From NCBI GenBank assembly GCA_947625235.1, contig CANQNP010000003.1:1-62380 (forward strand): 62,380 nucleotides of DNA, in the 5' to 3' direction. Below the pieces are notes generated by a model that ran no database searches, was not told the DNA's origin, and saw only the letters and a list, made by a program, of their open reading frames with translations. Origin of the DNA: an uncultured Atopobiaceae bacterium. Its GTDB lineage: Bacteria > Actinomycetota > Coriobacteriia > Coriobacteriales > Atopobiaceae. Every line of letters begins with the position of its first letter. The stretch's first letter is position 1. This document shows positions 32,670 to 41,543 of this stretch, in pieces. A program made the position numbers and the translations under genes.

Positions 32670-32707
32670 CTCCGCGCGACTCGCCCCTAGGCTTCGAGGA
32701 GGAACCG

Positions 32708-35344
32708 ATGATCTGCGATTTGGTGCTCGACGGATTTCGCGACGAATACGACTTCGCCGTCGTGCGCGTGCGCGGGGTGGATCGCGTACCGCGCGTGAAC
32801 GCCTTCCTCTGGGGAAACCCGATCCCGGTGGTCGTGGTGTCCGAGGGCGTGCGCGAGATCCTCGAGGCGAACGCGGTGGCGCTTCCCGATGGCCCGCGGG
32901 GCAAGGGCGGCGAGGGCGAGCGCTTCCTGCTCATCGCCACGCCGGTCTTCGACGCGGTGGCCGAGATCACGATCATCGACGACGACGGCGCGGCGGAAGA
33001 CGAGCAGATCTATTGGATGGGCGGCAAGCGCACCGGCCTCGGCGACGAGCCGTCGTCGGTCCTCGCGCAGCCGGACCTCTTCCAGGCGCTCCACGACGCC
33101 GTGGCGCGCGAGGTGGGCGAGCGCGACTGCCGCGCGTGGGATTCGGGCGTCTATCCCGCGGGGCCGAGCGTGGTCATCCGCTACCGCGTGGTGCTCGCCG
33201 CGAGGGGCGCCGAGGAGGCGGCGCGCCTTGAGGCCGAGAAGCTCCTCGTGTGCCGCCTGAACCACGTGGGCGAGCGCCAGAGGGCCGGGGTCGAGGTGCT
33301 CGAGGACGCGATGGTGGAGCGCCCCGGCGGCGAGCGCGCCCGCGAGCTCACCGTGAGCGTGACGATCCCGCGCACGGAGGCCACCGGGTGCCTCTGGGTG
33401 TGGAGTCGCGTGCTCGGCACCGGCGCCTTCCGGCCGCTCGCGAGCTGGATGCTCGCCCCGAGGCTCGCGTGGTTCGCCTCGGTGGCCGCCTCCCCGGAGG
33501 TGGACCCGGGCTACGACGCGTGGGCACGCGAGCAGGGCGTTGCCGAGGCACTCGCGGATGAGCGCGAGGTCGAGGCGCTCGAGGGCGCTCCCGACGCATC
33601 CGACGCCGAGGCGGCCGAGGAGCTCGCCGAGGGCGAGGACCTCTCGGCGGCTGGCTTGGCCGAGGAGACGCCTGACGGGGCGGAAGAGGCGGCGCAGATC
33701 GCCGCGGAGGACGCGGAGCTCGGCCTTCCGCACCTCACGGTCCTCATCGCCGAGGATCCCGCGGACGAACGCGGCCATGCCCCGACGAAGCTCGCCGACC
33801 TTCCCAAGCCCTCGCCGCTCGAGGCGCTTCGCCCGCACCACGCGAACGAGGCCCTCATTCGCACGATTTCCTCCTTGAAGGAGCAGAGCTTCCAGGACTT
33901 CGACGTCGTGTGGGTGCCCGCGGGGAGGTCGCTTGGCGAGGCAGGGGCGCAAAACGGCACGTGGCGCGTGGTCGTGGGCTCGGGCGACGTGCTCGAACCC
34001 TCGGCGCTCGAGCGCATCGCGTGCGCCGCGGCCACCGAAGGCACTTGGCTCGTCTACGGCGACGAGGACGTCTACGCGCTCGAGGAAGGGCTAAGCGTCC
34101 TCGGCGCCGCGCGCCTGAAGCCGCGGTTTTCCGTGGACGAACTCTACTGGGGAAACGGCGTCGGCCTCCCCGTCGCCGTCTCGCCCGCGCTCGACGCGCC
34201 CTACGCGAAGAGCGCCTACGACCTCGCCCTCGCCGCGGTGGAACAGGGTGGCGCCGAGGGCGTCGCGCAGCTCGAGGGCGTGCTCCTGCACGCGGTGCGG
34301 CAGCGTCCGTTCGCGATCGGCGCCTCCGTGGCCTCGCTCCAGCGCCATCTCGACGCCCGCGGCATCGCGGCCGACGTGGCCTACGTGGAGACGAACGTCG
34401 ATGACGATCCCCTGCGCGTGCCGGGCGGCTTCTTGCGCGTGCGCTACCTGCGCCCGGACCCCTGCCCGCTCGTGTCGATCATCATCCCGAACAAAGACCA
34501 CGCCGACTACCTGCGCCCGTGCGTGGAATCGATCCTCGAGAAGACCGTCTGGCCGGCCTTCGAGATCGTGGTCGTGGAAAACGGCAGCACCGACGAGGAC
34601 ATCCTCGCCCTCTACGCCGAGCTCCAGGAGCGCGATCCACGCGTGCACGTGGTGAGCTGGATGGGCAGGGAGTTCAACTACTCCGCCGTGGTGAACCGCG
34701 GCGTGGCGAAGGCGCGGGGAAGCGTCATCTGCCTCCTCAACAACGACACCGTGGTGCTCGATGGCGAATGGCTGGACGAGCTCGTGGGGCCGCTCGCCCG
34801 CGAGGAGGTGGGCATCACCGGCGCGCTCCTCACCTTCGCCGACGGACTCGTGCAGCACGCGGGCATGGTGGCGGCCTCCTCGGGCGGCTTCGGCCACATG
34901 CAGCAGAACCTCTGGCCCGGGGAGGTGGGGAGCTCGGCCGCCGAGGGCGCGGACGGCTACCTCATGAGCCTCAAGCGGCCGGTGGCCTATCCCATGGTGA
35001 CGGGCGCCTGCCAGGCGATGGGCCGCGCGCTCTTCGAGGAGCTCGGCGGCTACGACGAGGAGCTCGCCGTGGGCTTCAACGACGGCGACTTCTGCCTGCG
35101 CGCGGCGGCGCTCGGCAAGTCGACGCTCTTCGTGCCCTACGCTCGGCTCCGGCACAAGGAGTTCGGCACGCGCCATCGCGAGAGCGATACGGCGCGCGAG
35201 GCCGAGCGCGGCGCGCGCGAGATGGCGATCATGCACGAGCGCTACCCGGCGATCTTCGAGCGCGATCCGTTCCTCAACGCCGGGCTCGATCCCGACAGCC
35301 GCTACTTCCGCCTGAACCGCCCCTACGAGGAGTGGGACCTCTAG
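32708..35344 (+). CDS. Large tandem GT2 protein 4 (first domain degenerate, second intact)
   Basis: An 878-residue protein, the most divergent of the four large paralogues. The beta-rich N-terminal domain (about 1-270) is followed by an acidic Glu/Ala insert (about 275-340) and a weak first GT2 module with VVVGSGDVLEPSAL and YGDEDVYALEEG but no DxD. The second module is complete: VSIIIPNKDHADYLRPCVES, VENGSTDEDIL, ICLLNNDTVVLDGEWLDEL, and VTGACQAMGRALFEELGGYDE. GAGGAGGAAC precedes the ATG at 32708. It follows rmlC by 38 bases and converges on larC with only 10 bases between stops. It is probably a rhamnosyltransferase of the same glycan. Confidence 0.85.
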   Translation: MICDLVLDGFRDEYDFAVVRVRGVDRVPRVNAFLWGNPIPVVVVSEGVREILEANAVALPDGPRGKGGEGERFLLIATPVFDAVAEITIIDDDGAAEDEQIYWMGGKRTGLGDEPSSVLAQPDLFQALHDAVAREVGERDCRAWDSGVYPAGPSVVIRYRVVLAARGAEEAARLEAEKLLVCRLNHVGERQRAGVEVLEDAMVERPGGERARELTVSVTIPRTEATGCLWVWSRVLGTGAFRPLASWMLAPRLAWFASVAASPEVDPGYDAWAREQGVAEALADEREVEALEGAPDASDAEAAEELAEGEDLSAAGLAEETPDGAEEAAQIAAEDAELGLPHLTVLIAEDPADERGHAPTKLADLPKPSPLEALRPHHANEALIRTISSLKEQSFQDFDVVWVPAGRSLGEAGAQNGTWRVVVGSGDVLEPSALERIACAAATEGTWLVYGDEDVYALEEGLSVLGAARLKPRFSVDELYWGNGVGLPVAVSPALDAPYAKSAYDLALAAVEQGGAEGVAQLEGVLLHAVRQRPFAIGASVASLQRHLDARGIAADVAYVETNVDDDPLRVPGGFLRVRYLRPDPCPLVSIIIPNKDHADYLRPCVESILEKTVWPAFEIVVVENGSTDEDILALYAELQERDPRVHVVSWMGREFNYSAVVNRGVAKARGSVICLLNNDTVVLDGEWLDELVGPLAREEVGITGALLTFADGLVQHAGMVAASSGGFGHMQQNLWPGEVGSSAAEGADGYLMSLKRPVAYPMVTGACQAMGRALFEELGGYDEELAVGFNDGDFCLRAAALGKSTLFVPYARLRHKEFGTRHRESDTAREAERGAREMAIMHERYPAIFERDPFLNAGLDPDSRYFRLNRPYEEWDL

Positions 35345-35354
35345 CTCGAGCTCG

Positions 35355-36662
35355 CTAGTGCCCTGCGCCGGCGTTCACGCAGGCGGCGAGCGCGGCTTGC
35401 CACACCAGCTGGTAGGAGAGGTCGCGCTTCTTCGAGAGCGCCGCCACGGCGTCCGCCTCGGGCATCGTGCGCTGCGTGGAATCGGGAAGCGTCACGCGCT
35501 TGGCCTCGATCTCGGCCGTGGAGCCGTCCGGGAGGGTGAGCGTGAGGCGCACGGCCTCGCGCGGGAGCACCGTGCGATCCATGAGCTGGCGGCGAATGCC
35601 GATGGTCGTGGTGGTGCGGAAGACCTCGAGCTCGAGGGTCTCGGCGTCATCGGGAAGGCAGATGACCTGGAGCTGCCAGGCGGGGCGCCCCTTCTTCGTG
35701 CCGAGGGGGATCCAATGCGCCTCGCGCGCGCCGGCCGCGAGGAGGCGCTCGATCGCCTCGCCCATGGCCTCGCCGGTGACGTCGTCGATCTCGCACTCGA
35801 GCTTGCAGATCTTGCCCTCGCTCGCCGCCTCGGCCGCACCCACCGCGGCGCGCACGAAATTCGCCCAGGGATAGCTGCGCTTCCCCGCGCCGTAGCCGGT
35901 CTTGGAAATGGCGATGCCGCCGGGCGAGGCGAAGGTGGGGGAGAGGGCCGCGAGGAGGGCCGCGCCGGTGGGGGTGATGAGCTCGCCCTGGCGCTCGGAG
36001 ACGCGGACGGGCAGCTCGTGGGCCCGGCAGATCTCGGCTACGGCGGGCACGGGCACGGGGAGGACGTCGTGGGCCGTGCGCACGGTGCCGGTGCCCTCGG
36101 TGAGGTTCGTCACGTAGACGGCGTCCGGGGCGAGGCTCTCGAGGAGCACCGAGGCCGCCACGACGTCGACGATGGAATCGATGGCACCCACCTCATGGAA
36201 GAGCACCGTCTCGCGGGTTGCGCCGTGGGCTACCGCCTCCGCGTCGGCGAGGATCGTGAAGGCGCGTTTTGCGAGGTCGCGCGCCCCGTCCGTGAGCTTG
36301 GCGGCGGCGAGGATCTCGAGCACCTCGCCGAGCGTGCGGTGGTGGTGCCCGTGTGCGTGGTTGTGGCTGTGATCGTGCCCGTGGCCATGCTCGTGCTCGT
36401 GCGCCAGCTCCGCATCATCGCCATAGAGGTAGGCCATGTCGTGGTCGTGGGTCGCGAGCTCGGGCGAGAGCACCACGTCGAAGTCCACGCAGCGCACGCC
36501 CGAGACCTCCACGTGGCTCACGCAGATGGAGAAGTCCTTCTCGGGAAGGCTCGCGAGCGCGCGCTCCATCGCCATGCGATCCCCGCCGGCGTCGATGAGC
36601 GCGGCCACGAGCATGTCGCCGGCGATGCCCGCCGAGCAGTCGAGCCAGAGCACCTTTTCCAT
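35355..36662 (-). CDS. larC: Nickel insertion protein LarC
   Basis: A 435-residue LarC (DUF111) protein, the CTP-dependent cyclometallase that inserts nickel into the pincer nucleotide cofactor of lactate racemase and related enzymes. WLDCSAGIAGDMLVAALID is the conserved N-terminus. A His-rich loop (HEHEHGHGHDHSHNHAHGHH) at about 89-108 probably binds nickel. FHEVGAIDSIVDVV, LITPTGAALL and ECEIDDVTGEAMGEAIERLL are family motifs. It is one continuous frame, unlike the lactobacillar gene with its programmed frameshift. It follows larB by three bases. No larA or larE is in the window. Confidence 0.95.
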   Translation of the reverse strand: MEKVLWLDCSAGIAGDMLVAALIDAGGDRMAMERALASLPEKDFSICVSHVEVSGVRCVDFDVVLSPELATHDHDMAYLYGDDAELAHEHEHGHGHDHSHNHAHGHHHRTLGEVLEILAAAKLTDGARDLAKRAFTILADAEAVAHGATRETVLFHEVGAIDSIVDVVAASVLLESLAPDAVYVTNLTEGTGTVRTAHDVLPVPVPAVAEICRAHELPVRVSERQGELITPTGAALLAALSPTFASPGGIAISKTGYGAGKRSYPWANFVRAAVGAAEAASEGKICKLECEIDDVTGEAMGEAIERLLAAGAREAHWIPLGTKKGRPAWQLQVICLPDDAETLELEVFRTTTTIGIRRQLMDRTVLPREAVRLTLTLPDGSTAEIEAKRVTLPDSTQRTMPEADAVAALSKKRDLSYQLVWQAALAACVNAGAGH

Positions 36663-36665
36663 GGT

Positions 36666-37403
36666 TCAGCTCCTTGTCTTGCCGGGAAGGTGGTTGATTG
36701 CCGAGGCCTGGAAGCCCGCGCCGAAGCCGTTGTCGATCCCCACGACCGAGACGCCGCTCGCGCACGAGCTCATCATCGCGAGAAGCGCGGTGATGCCCTC
36801 GAAGGCCGACCCGTAGCCCACGCTCGTGGGCACGGCGATCACGGGCTGGGGGATGAGCCCGGCGACGACGCTCGCGAGCGCCCCCTCCATGCCGGCGACG
36901 ACGATGGCCACCTGGCAGCTCCTGAGCGCGTCCTCCTTCGCGAGGAGGCGATGGATCCCCGCCACGCCCACGTCGTAGAGGCGCGTGACGTCGTTTCCGA
37001 GGAACTCGGCCGTGAGCGCGGCCTCATCCGCCACGCCCTCGTCGGAGGTGCCGGCCGTGACCACGCAGATGGTGCCGTTGCCGGAGACCTCGCCCGTGTC
37101 CTCGCCCACGAAGGCGAGCCGGGCCCGCTCGTGGTAGGCGAAGGGGGCGCCGGCGTCGAGCTCGCCGAGCGCGGCGCGGCAGAGCTCGGCCTTTTCCGCG
37201 TCGAGGCGCGTCACGAGGACGCGCGGCTGGCCGCTCTCGAGAAGCGCATGCGTGATGCCGACGATCTCCTCGGCCGTCTTGCCGGCGCCGAAGATCACCT
37301 CTCCCGCGCCCGTGCGACGCGCGCGGTCGGTGTCGACGGTGGCGTAGCCAAGCTCCTCGAAGCCGTCGTCCCTGCGCTCGGCGTGCGCTCCCTCGTGCTC
37401 CAT
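36666..37403 (-). CDS. larB: Pyridinium-3,5-bisthiocarboxylic acid mononucleotide synthesis protein LarB
   Basis: A 245-residue PurE-like carboxylase that carboxylates and hydrolyses nicotinic acid adenine dinucleotide in the first step of nickel-pincer cofactor synthesis. [51 protein letters not shown] and [10 protein letters not shown] are characteristic. The first 20 residues are unconserved. It is the first gene of a larBC pair and diverges from metG across 154 bases. Adjacent LarB and LarC without LarE suggests the sulfur-transfer step is encoded elsewhere. Confidence 0.94.
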   Translation of the reverse strand: MEHEGAHAERRDDGFEELGYATVDTDRARRTGAGEVIFGAGKTAEEIVGITHALLESGQPRVLVTRLDAEKAELCRAALGELDAGAPFAYHERARLAFVGEDTGEVSGNGTICVVTAGTSDEGVADEAALTAEFLGNDVTRLYDVGVAGIHRLLAKEDALRSCQVAIVVAGMEGALASVVAGLIPQPVIAVPTSVGYGSAFEGITALLAMMSSCASGVSVVGIDNGFGAGFQASAINHLPGKTRS

Positions 37404-37512
37404 GGCATCTCCTCGAGCCGCTCTCGAACCTCGCGGGATCGCGTGCGATCGCGAAACCGCGAACCTCCACTATCGCACCCCGCGCCTGCCAATTGTCGTT
37501 GAGTTCGGCGAT

Positions 37513-37518
37513 TAGAAT
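37513..37518 (+). promoter_or_regulatory. Candidate -10 element for metG (TAGAAT)
   Basis: GATTAGAAT lies 40 bases before the metG start in the larB-metG gap. TTGTCG occurs upstream but only 14 bases away, so the -35 is unclear. No riboswitch or T-box motif is visible in this short gap. Confidence 0.35.
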
Positions 37519-37557
37519 GGGCGCGAGACGAAGGACCCCAGAGCGCGAGGAGCGTCG

Positions 37558-39258
37558 ATGCAGGATCGCCCCAGCTACTACATCACCACCCCGATCTACT
37601 ACGTGAACGCCGCGCCGCACCTCGGCACGGCCTACTCCACCGTGATGGCCGACGTCCAGGCGCGCTTTCGCCGCCGCACGGGCTACGACGTCATGTTCCT
37701 CACCGGCCTCGACGAGCACGGCGAGAAGGTGGCGCAGGCGGCCGAGGAGCACGGCATGACCCCGCAAGCGTGGTGCGATTCCCTCGTGGGCGCCTTCAAG
37801 GACCTCTGGAAGTACCTGAACATCACGAACGACGACTTCATCCGCACCACCGAGGATCGCCAAACCGCGAGCGTGCAGCACCTTTGGCGCGTCCTCAAGG
37901 AGAACGGCTCCATCTACAAGGGCACCTACGACGGCTGGTACTGCCAGCCCGAGGAGACCTACTTCACGGACACGCAGGTGCGCCACGCGAACCTCGAGAT
38001 GAACAAGAAGATGGTGGACGTCGCCCACGAGAAGGTGGTCGAGGAGGTCAAGCACCACCACGGCGATACGCCGCTTTGCCCCGATTGCGGCCGCCCGCTC
38101 AAGCGCGTGCAGGAGGAGAGCTGGTTCTTCAAGCTCTCCGAGTTCCAGGAGCCGCTGCTCAAGCTCTATCGAGAGCACCCGCACTTCGTGGAGCCGGAGA
38201 TCCGCCGAAACGAGGTCGTGAGCTTCGTGGAGGGCGGCCTCAAGGACCTCTCCATCTCGCGCACGAGCTTCGACTGGGGGATCCCGCTTCCCTTCGACGA
38301 GAAGCACGTGACGTACGTGTGGTTCGACGCGCTCATCAACTACCTCACGGCCGTGGGCTACGGCGTGGACGAGGAGCGCTTCCGCCGCCGCTGGCCCACG
38401 CAGGTGCACATCGTGGGCAAGGACATCATCCGCTTCCACTGCGTGATCTGGCCGGCCATGCTCATGGCCGCGGGCCTCGAGGTGCCCGAGGAGGTCTTCG
38501 CCCACGGGTTCCTCATGGTGCGCTCGGACGAGGGCGCGGACGTGAAGATGTCGAAGAGCCTCGGCAACGCCATCTCCCCCGAGAGCGTGTGCGAGCTCCT
38601 CGGCGTGGATGGCTATCGCTACTACTTCATGACGGACGTGCGCCCCGGCACGGACGGCTCCATCAGCTGGGGTCGCATGGAGCAGGTCTACGACGCGGAC
38701 CTCGCGAATTCCTGGGGAAACCTCGTCTCGCGCGCCATCTCCATGAGCGCGAAGTACTTCGACGGTGCCACGCCGCCGCTCGGCAATGGCTGGGCCGAGG
38801 AGGAGAACGAGCTCAAGGCCATCGTCTCCGGGACCGCGGGCGAGGGCGCCCGGCATGTGCGCGAGGACGGTGCTCCGATGGGGCTCGTGGAGCGCTACGA
38901 CCTCCTCATGGGCTCCTTCGCCTACGACGAGGCGGCGGGCGCGGTGATGGAGCTCATCCATGCCGCGAACCACTTCATCGAGGCGAGCGAGCCGTGGGCG
39001 CTCGCGAAGGATCCCGCGAAGGCGGGCGAGCTCGCGCAGGTGATCGGCGCCGTGCTCGAGGCCATTCGCATCTCGGCGCACCTGCTCGAGCCCTTCATGC
39101 CCGAGACCTCCGCCGAGGTCCTGCGCCGCCTCTCCGCCGAGGACGAGCTCGAGACCACCGACCTCGCGGGCGTGTGCGCGTGGGGCGGCCTCGCGCCGAG
39201 CGCGCCCGTGGTGAAGGGCGCCGCGCTCTTCCCGCGCCTCGCGCAGGCAAAGGGCTAG
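37558..39258 (+). CDS. metG: Methionyl-tRNA synthetase
   Basis: A 566-residue class I synthetase that charges tRNA-Met. YYITTPIYYVNAAPHLGTAY holds the HIGH-type motif as HLGT, and VKMSKSLGN at about residue 330 is the KMSKS motif. FLTGLDEHGEKV, WFFKLSEFQ and VWFDALINYLT line the methionine pocket. One Cys pair (CPDCGRP) and a lone Cys in DGWYCQPEE suggest a reduced zinc knuckle. An anticodon-binding helical domain follows, and the C-terminal tRNA-binding dimerisation domain of longer enzymes is absent. It is followed by rsmA and tatD, a common bacterial arrangement. Confidence 0.96.
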   Translation: MQDRPSYYITTPIYYVNAAPHLGTAYSTVMADVQARFRRRTGYDVMFLTGLDEHGEKVAQAAEEHGMTPQAWCDSLVGAFKDLWKYLNITNDDFIRTTEDRQTASVQHLWRVLKENGSIYKGTYDGWYCQPEETYFTDTQVRHANLEMNKKMVDVAHEKVVEEVKHHHGDTPLCPDCGRPLKRVQEESWFFKLSEFQEPLLKLYREHPHFVEPEIRRNEVVSFVEGGLKDLSISRTSFDWGIPLPFDEKHVTYVWFDALINYLTAVGYGVDEERFRRRWPTQVHIVGKDIIRFHCVIWPAMLMAAGLEVPEEVFAHGFLMVRSDEGADVKMSKSLGNAISPESVCELLGVDGYRYYFMTDVRPGTDGSISWGRMEQVYDADLANSWGNLVSRAISMSAKYFDGATPPLGNGWAEEENELKAIVSGTAGEGARHVREDGAPMGLVERYDLLMGSFAYDEAAGAVMELIHAANHFIEASEPWALAKDPAKAGELAQVIGAVLEAIRISAHLLEPFMPETSAEVLRRLSAEDELETTDLAGVCAWGGLAPSAPVVKGAALFPRLAQAKG

Positions 39259-39270
39259 GAGCGAGGCGCG

Positions 39271-40152
39271 ATGCCCGAAGCGGGGTCGTTTGGCGAGGAG
39301 CCCAACCTCACCTCGCCCGCGGTCGTGCGTTCGCTCGTGGAATCGCTCGGCCTCTCCCCGAAGAGGAGTCGTGGCCAGAACTTCCTCGTGAGCCGCGCGG
39401 TGCTCGAGCGCATCGTGGCGCGAGCCGAGCTCTCGGAAGACGACGTCGTGCTCGAGGTGGGGCCGGGGCTCGGCGTGCTCACGCGCGAGCTCGTGAGCCG
39501 CGTGCGCGCCGTCGTGGCCGTGGAGCTCGAGCCGGCGTTCGCGGAGGTCCTCGGCAGCACGTGCGCGGGCGCGGAGGACAGGCTCGCCGTCGTCCTCGGC
39601 GATGCCGCGCACCTCGATCCGTCGATGCTCGCGAGCGCACTCCGCGAGGTGGGAGGTGCCGAGGGCCCCACGAAGCTCGTGGCGAACCTCCCGTACTCCG
39701 TGGCGGCGACGGTGCTCCTTCGCGCCTTCGAGCGCTTCGGGAGCCTCGAGCGCGCGACGGTGATGGTGCAGCGTGAGGTGGCCGACCGCATCTCCGCACG
39801 TCCTTCGACGAAGGACTACGGGGCCTACACCGTGAAGCTCGCGCTCCGTGCGCGCGTGGTGAACCGCTTCGAGGTGGGGCGTGAGCACTTCTGGCCGCAG
39901 CCGCACGTGGATTCGGCGGTCGTTTCCCTCGAGCGCGATGCGCAGGCGAGCGAGGAGGAGCTTGCGCGCGTCTCCACGCTCGTGGACGCCGCCTTCGCCC
40001 AGCGCCGAAAGACCTTGGCGAACAACCTCGTCGCGGCGGGCATCGAGCGCGACCTCGCGGAGGCGGCGATCATAGGGCTCGGCCTCGACCCCCGCGTGCG
40101 CGCCGAGGCCCTCGCGCCCGCCGACTTCTTGGAACTAGGCAAGCGGCTCTGA
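39271..40152 (+). CDS. rsmA: 16S rRNA dimethyladenosine transferase
   Basis: A 293-residue SAM-dependent methyltransferase (KsgA) that dimethylates two adjacent adenosines near the 3' end of 16S rRNA. RSRGQNFLVSRAVLERIV is the N-terminal signature, VLEVGPGLGVLTREL binds SAM, KLVANLPYSVAA contains the catalytic NLPY motif, and QREVADRISARPSTKDYGAY is typical. The start is 12 bases after the metG stop, so the two are co-transcribed. Length is normal. Directly after its stop begins copy B of the structured intergenic element. Confidence 0.96.
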   Translation: MPEAGSFGEEPNLTSPAVVRSLVESLGLSPKRSRGQNFLVSRAVLERIVARAELSEDDVVLEVGPGLGVLTRELVSRVRAVVAVELEPAFAEVLGSTCAGAEDRLAVVLGDAAHLDPSMLASALREVGGAEGPTKLVANLPYSVAATVLLRAFERFGSLERATVMVQREVADRISARPSTKDYGAYTVKLALRARVVNRFEVGREHFWPQPHVDSAVVSLERDAQASEEELARVSTLVDAAFAQRRKTLANNLVAAGIERDLAEAAIIGLGLDPRVRAEALAPADFLELGKRL

Positions 40153-40158
40153 TTTGCC

Positions 40159-40255
40159 CCGCATGGCAAGGCCTCGGATGCGCGCGCTCTTCGCGCGTCC
40201 GCACCGCAGTCCATGTGAAGAGCTCAAAGCAGCTCAGGGCATGCGCCTTGAGCTG
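40159..40255 (+). ncRNA. Structured intergenic RNA element, copy B
   Basis: Homologous to 19473-19570. CCGCATGGCAAGGCC is followed by an 11-position stem around the loop CGCTCTT (40174-40184 with 40192-40202), then ACCGCAG, then a terminal hairpin CAGCTCAGGGC/GCCTTGAGCTG with loop ATGC. The two copies have equal element lengths through ACCGCAG, but stem bases differ in paired fashion (for example G-C to C-G and C-G to G-C next to each other). It begins six bases after the rsmA stop and ends 24 bases before the tatD start, so it would lie in the tatD leader if transcribed forwards. Confidence 0.65.
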
Positions 40256-40278
40256 ACGGATTTCATAGGAGTGTCACT

Positions 40279-41310
40279 ATGAACCTCGAACCTTGCAGAG
40301 AGAGGATGGCCCACATGAGCTCGTGGATTGATGGGGCGCTCGAGGCGGGAACGCTCTTCTTCAACGCGAAGGGCAAGCCCGCCATGCTCGAGCCGCCCGC
40401 GGCACCCGTGGTCGACACGCACGCGCACCTCTCGATGGCGGCGCCGAAGGACGCGAGTCCCGATGAGCGGCGCGCCGCCGCGGCCGAGTGGCTTGCCCGC
40501 GCGTGGCTTGCGGGGGTCACGTGGGTCGTGTGCATCGTCGATGCGAGCGAGGACGGCCGCGACGCGCGGGCCTTCCTCTCGTGGCTCTCCGAGACGGAGG
40601 ATGCGGCGCAGCGGGAGATCGACGTGGCGCTCTCCGCGGGCCTCGTCCCCGCCTTTCCCCATGAGCCGCTTCGCGTGGGCCTCTCGGCGGGCGTGCACCC
40701 CTATGGGGCCGCTGAGCTCGAGGGATGCCTCGATTCCCTGAAGACGCTCCTCGCAAGCCCCCGCGTCGTGGCCCTCGGCGAATGCGGGCTCGACTATCAC
40801 TGCGAGCTTCCGCACGAGGTGCAGCGCGCGGCGTTCGTCCGCCAGCTCGAGCTTGCGAAGGAGTTTGGCCTGCCGCTCGAGCTCCACGTGCGCGACGAGG
40901 TGGGCGATGCCTTCTACGAGGCGCATCGCGAGGCCTTGGAGATCGTCACGGCGGCCGACGCGGCATCGCTCGGCATCGACCTCCACTGCTACACCCTCGG
41001 CCCCGAGCCCATGGAGGGATGGCTCGCGCTCGGAGCGAAGGTGGCCTTCGGCGGTGCCATGACCTTCAAGCGCTCGGACGAGATCCGCGACGCCGCGGCC
41101 GCATGCCCCGCGGATGCGCTCCTCACGGAGACCGACAGCCCCTACATGGCGCCCGAGCCCCTGCGGGGCCGCACCTGCGAGCCCGCCTTCACCCTCGCGA
41201 CGGCGGACCTCCTCGCCGAGGTGCGCGGCGAGTTCCTCGGCGAGCCGAGGCGCGCACCCTTCGAGGCGGCCTGGCGAAACGCGCACGCGCTCTTCGACCC
41301 GAAGCCGTAA
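40279..41310 (+). CDS. TatD family metal-dependent hydrolase
   Basis: A 343-residue TIM-barrel hydrolase; TatD proteins are metal-dependent DNases or esterases linked to DNA repair and quality control. The five metal ligands are visible in VVDTHAHL, GECGLDYH, LELHVRDE, DLHCYTLG and ETDSPYMA. A 40-residue extension precedes the first barrel strand, and there is an insertion after it compared with the usual 260-residue enzymes. AGGAG is seven bases before the ATG at 40279; a second ATG at 40306 is possible. It is the third gene of the metG-rsmA-tatD run. Confidence 0.92.
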   Translation: MNLEPCRERMAHMSSWIDGALEAGTLFFNAKGKPAMLEPPAAPVVDTHAHLSMAAPKDASPDERRAAAAEWLARAWLAGVTWVVCIVDASEDGRDARAFLSWLSETEDAAQREIDVALSAGLVPAFPHEPLRVGLSAGVHPYGAAELEGCLDSLKTLLASPRVVALGECGLDYHCELPHEVQRAAFVRQLELAKEFGLPLELHVRDEVGDAFYEAHREALEIVTAADAASLGIDLHCYTLGPEPMEGWLALGAKVAFGGAMTFKRSDEIRDAAAACPADALLTETDSPYMAPEPLRGRTCEPAFTLATADLLAEVRGEFLGEPRRAPFEAAWRNAHALFDPKP

Positions 41311-41357
41311 AACCTCGCACCTGATCGGCCGAGCCGCCCGAACCGCAGTCCAAGTCG

Positions 41358-41425
41358 CAAGACGAAAGAACCGTCCCTTTCGTCTTGTCCCGGCGCAAGA
41401 CAAAAGGGACGGTTCTTTTGTCTTG
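41358..41425. repeat. Paired hairpins with CCGTCCC/GGGACGG cores in mirror orientation
   Basis: Hairpin 1 (41358-41387) has a 10-bp stem CAAGACGAAA/TTTCGTCTTG. Hairpin 2 (41396-41425) has an 11-bp stem CAAGACAAAAG/CTTTTGTCTTG. Each is nearly the reverse complement of the other, so the whole unit is also a larger inverted repeat around an eight-base spacer. It follows tatD and can act as a terminator with T-rich sides. Just upstream, ACCGCAGTCCA at 41342-41352 repeats a block of copy B. I recall GGGACGGTTC palindromes in other bacterial genomes but cannot check it here. Confidence 0.7.
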
Positions 41426-41543
41426 TCGGAACCAGCCCTTCCGGCTCGTCAGCCCCATTTGGGATTCCAACACCGTGTTGGGCGGTTTTCGCGTGCGCCG
41501 AGCGCCGTGCGCGTCGCGGGGCGCGAGCGCCTACCGTGGGGCC

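Noticed and set aside
35342-35357. AGCTCGAGCT palindrome between convergent stops as a terminator or regulatory site
   Set aside because: Only ten bases long, it arises largely from two facing stop regions, and no stem of useful length or T run is present.
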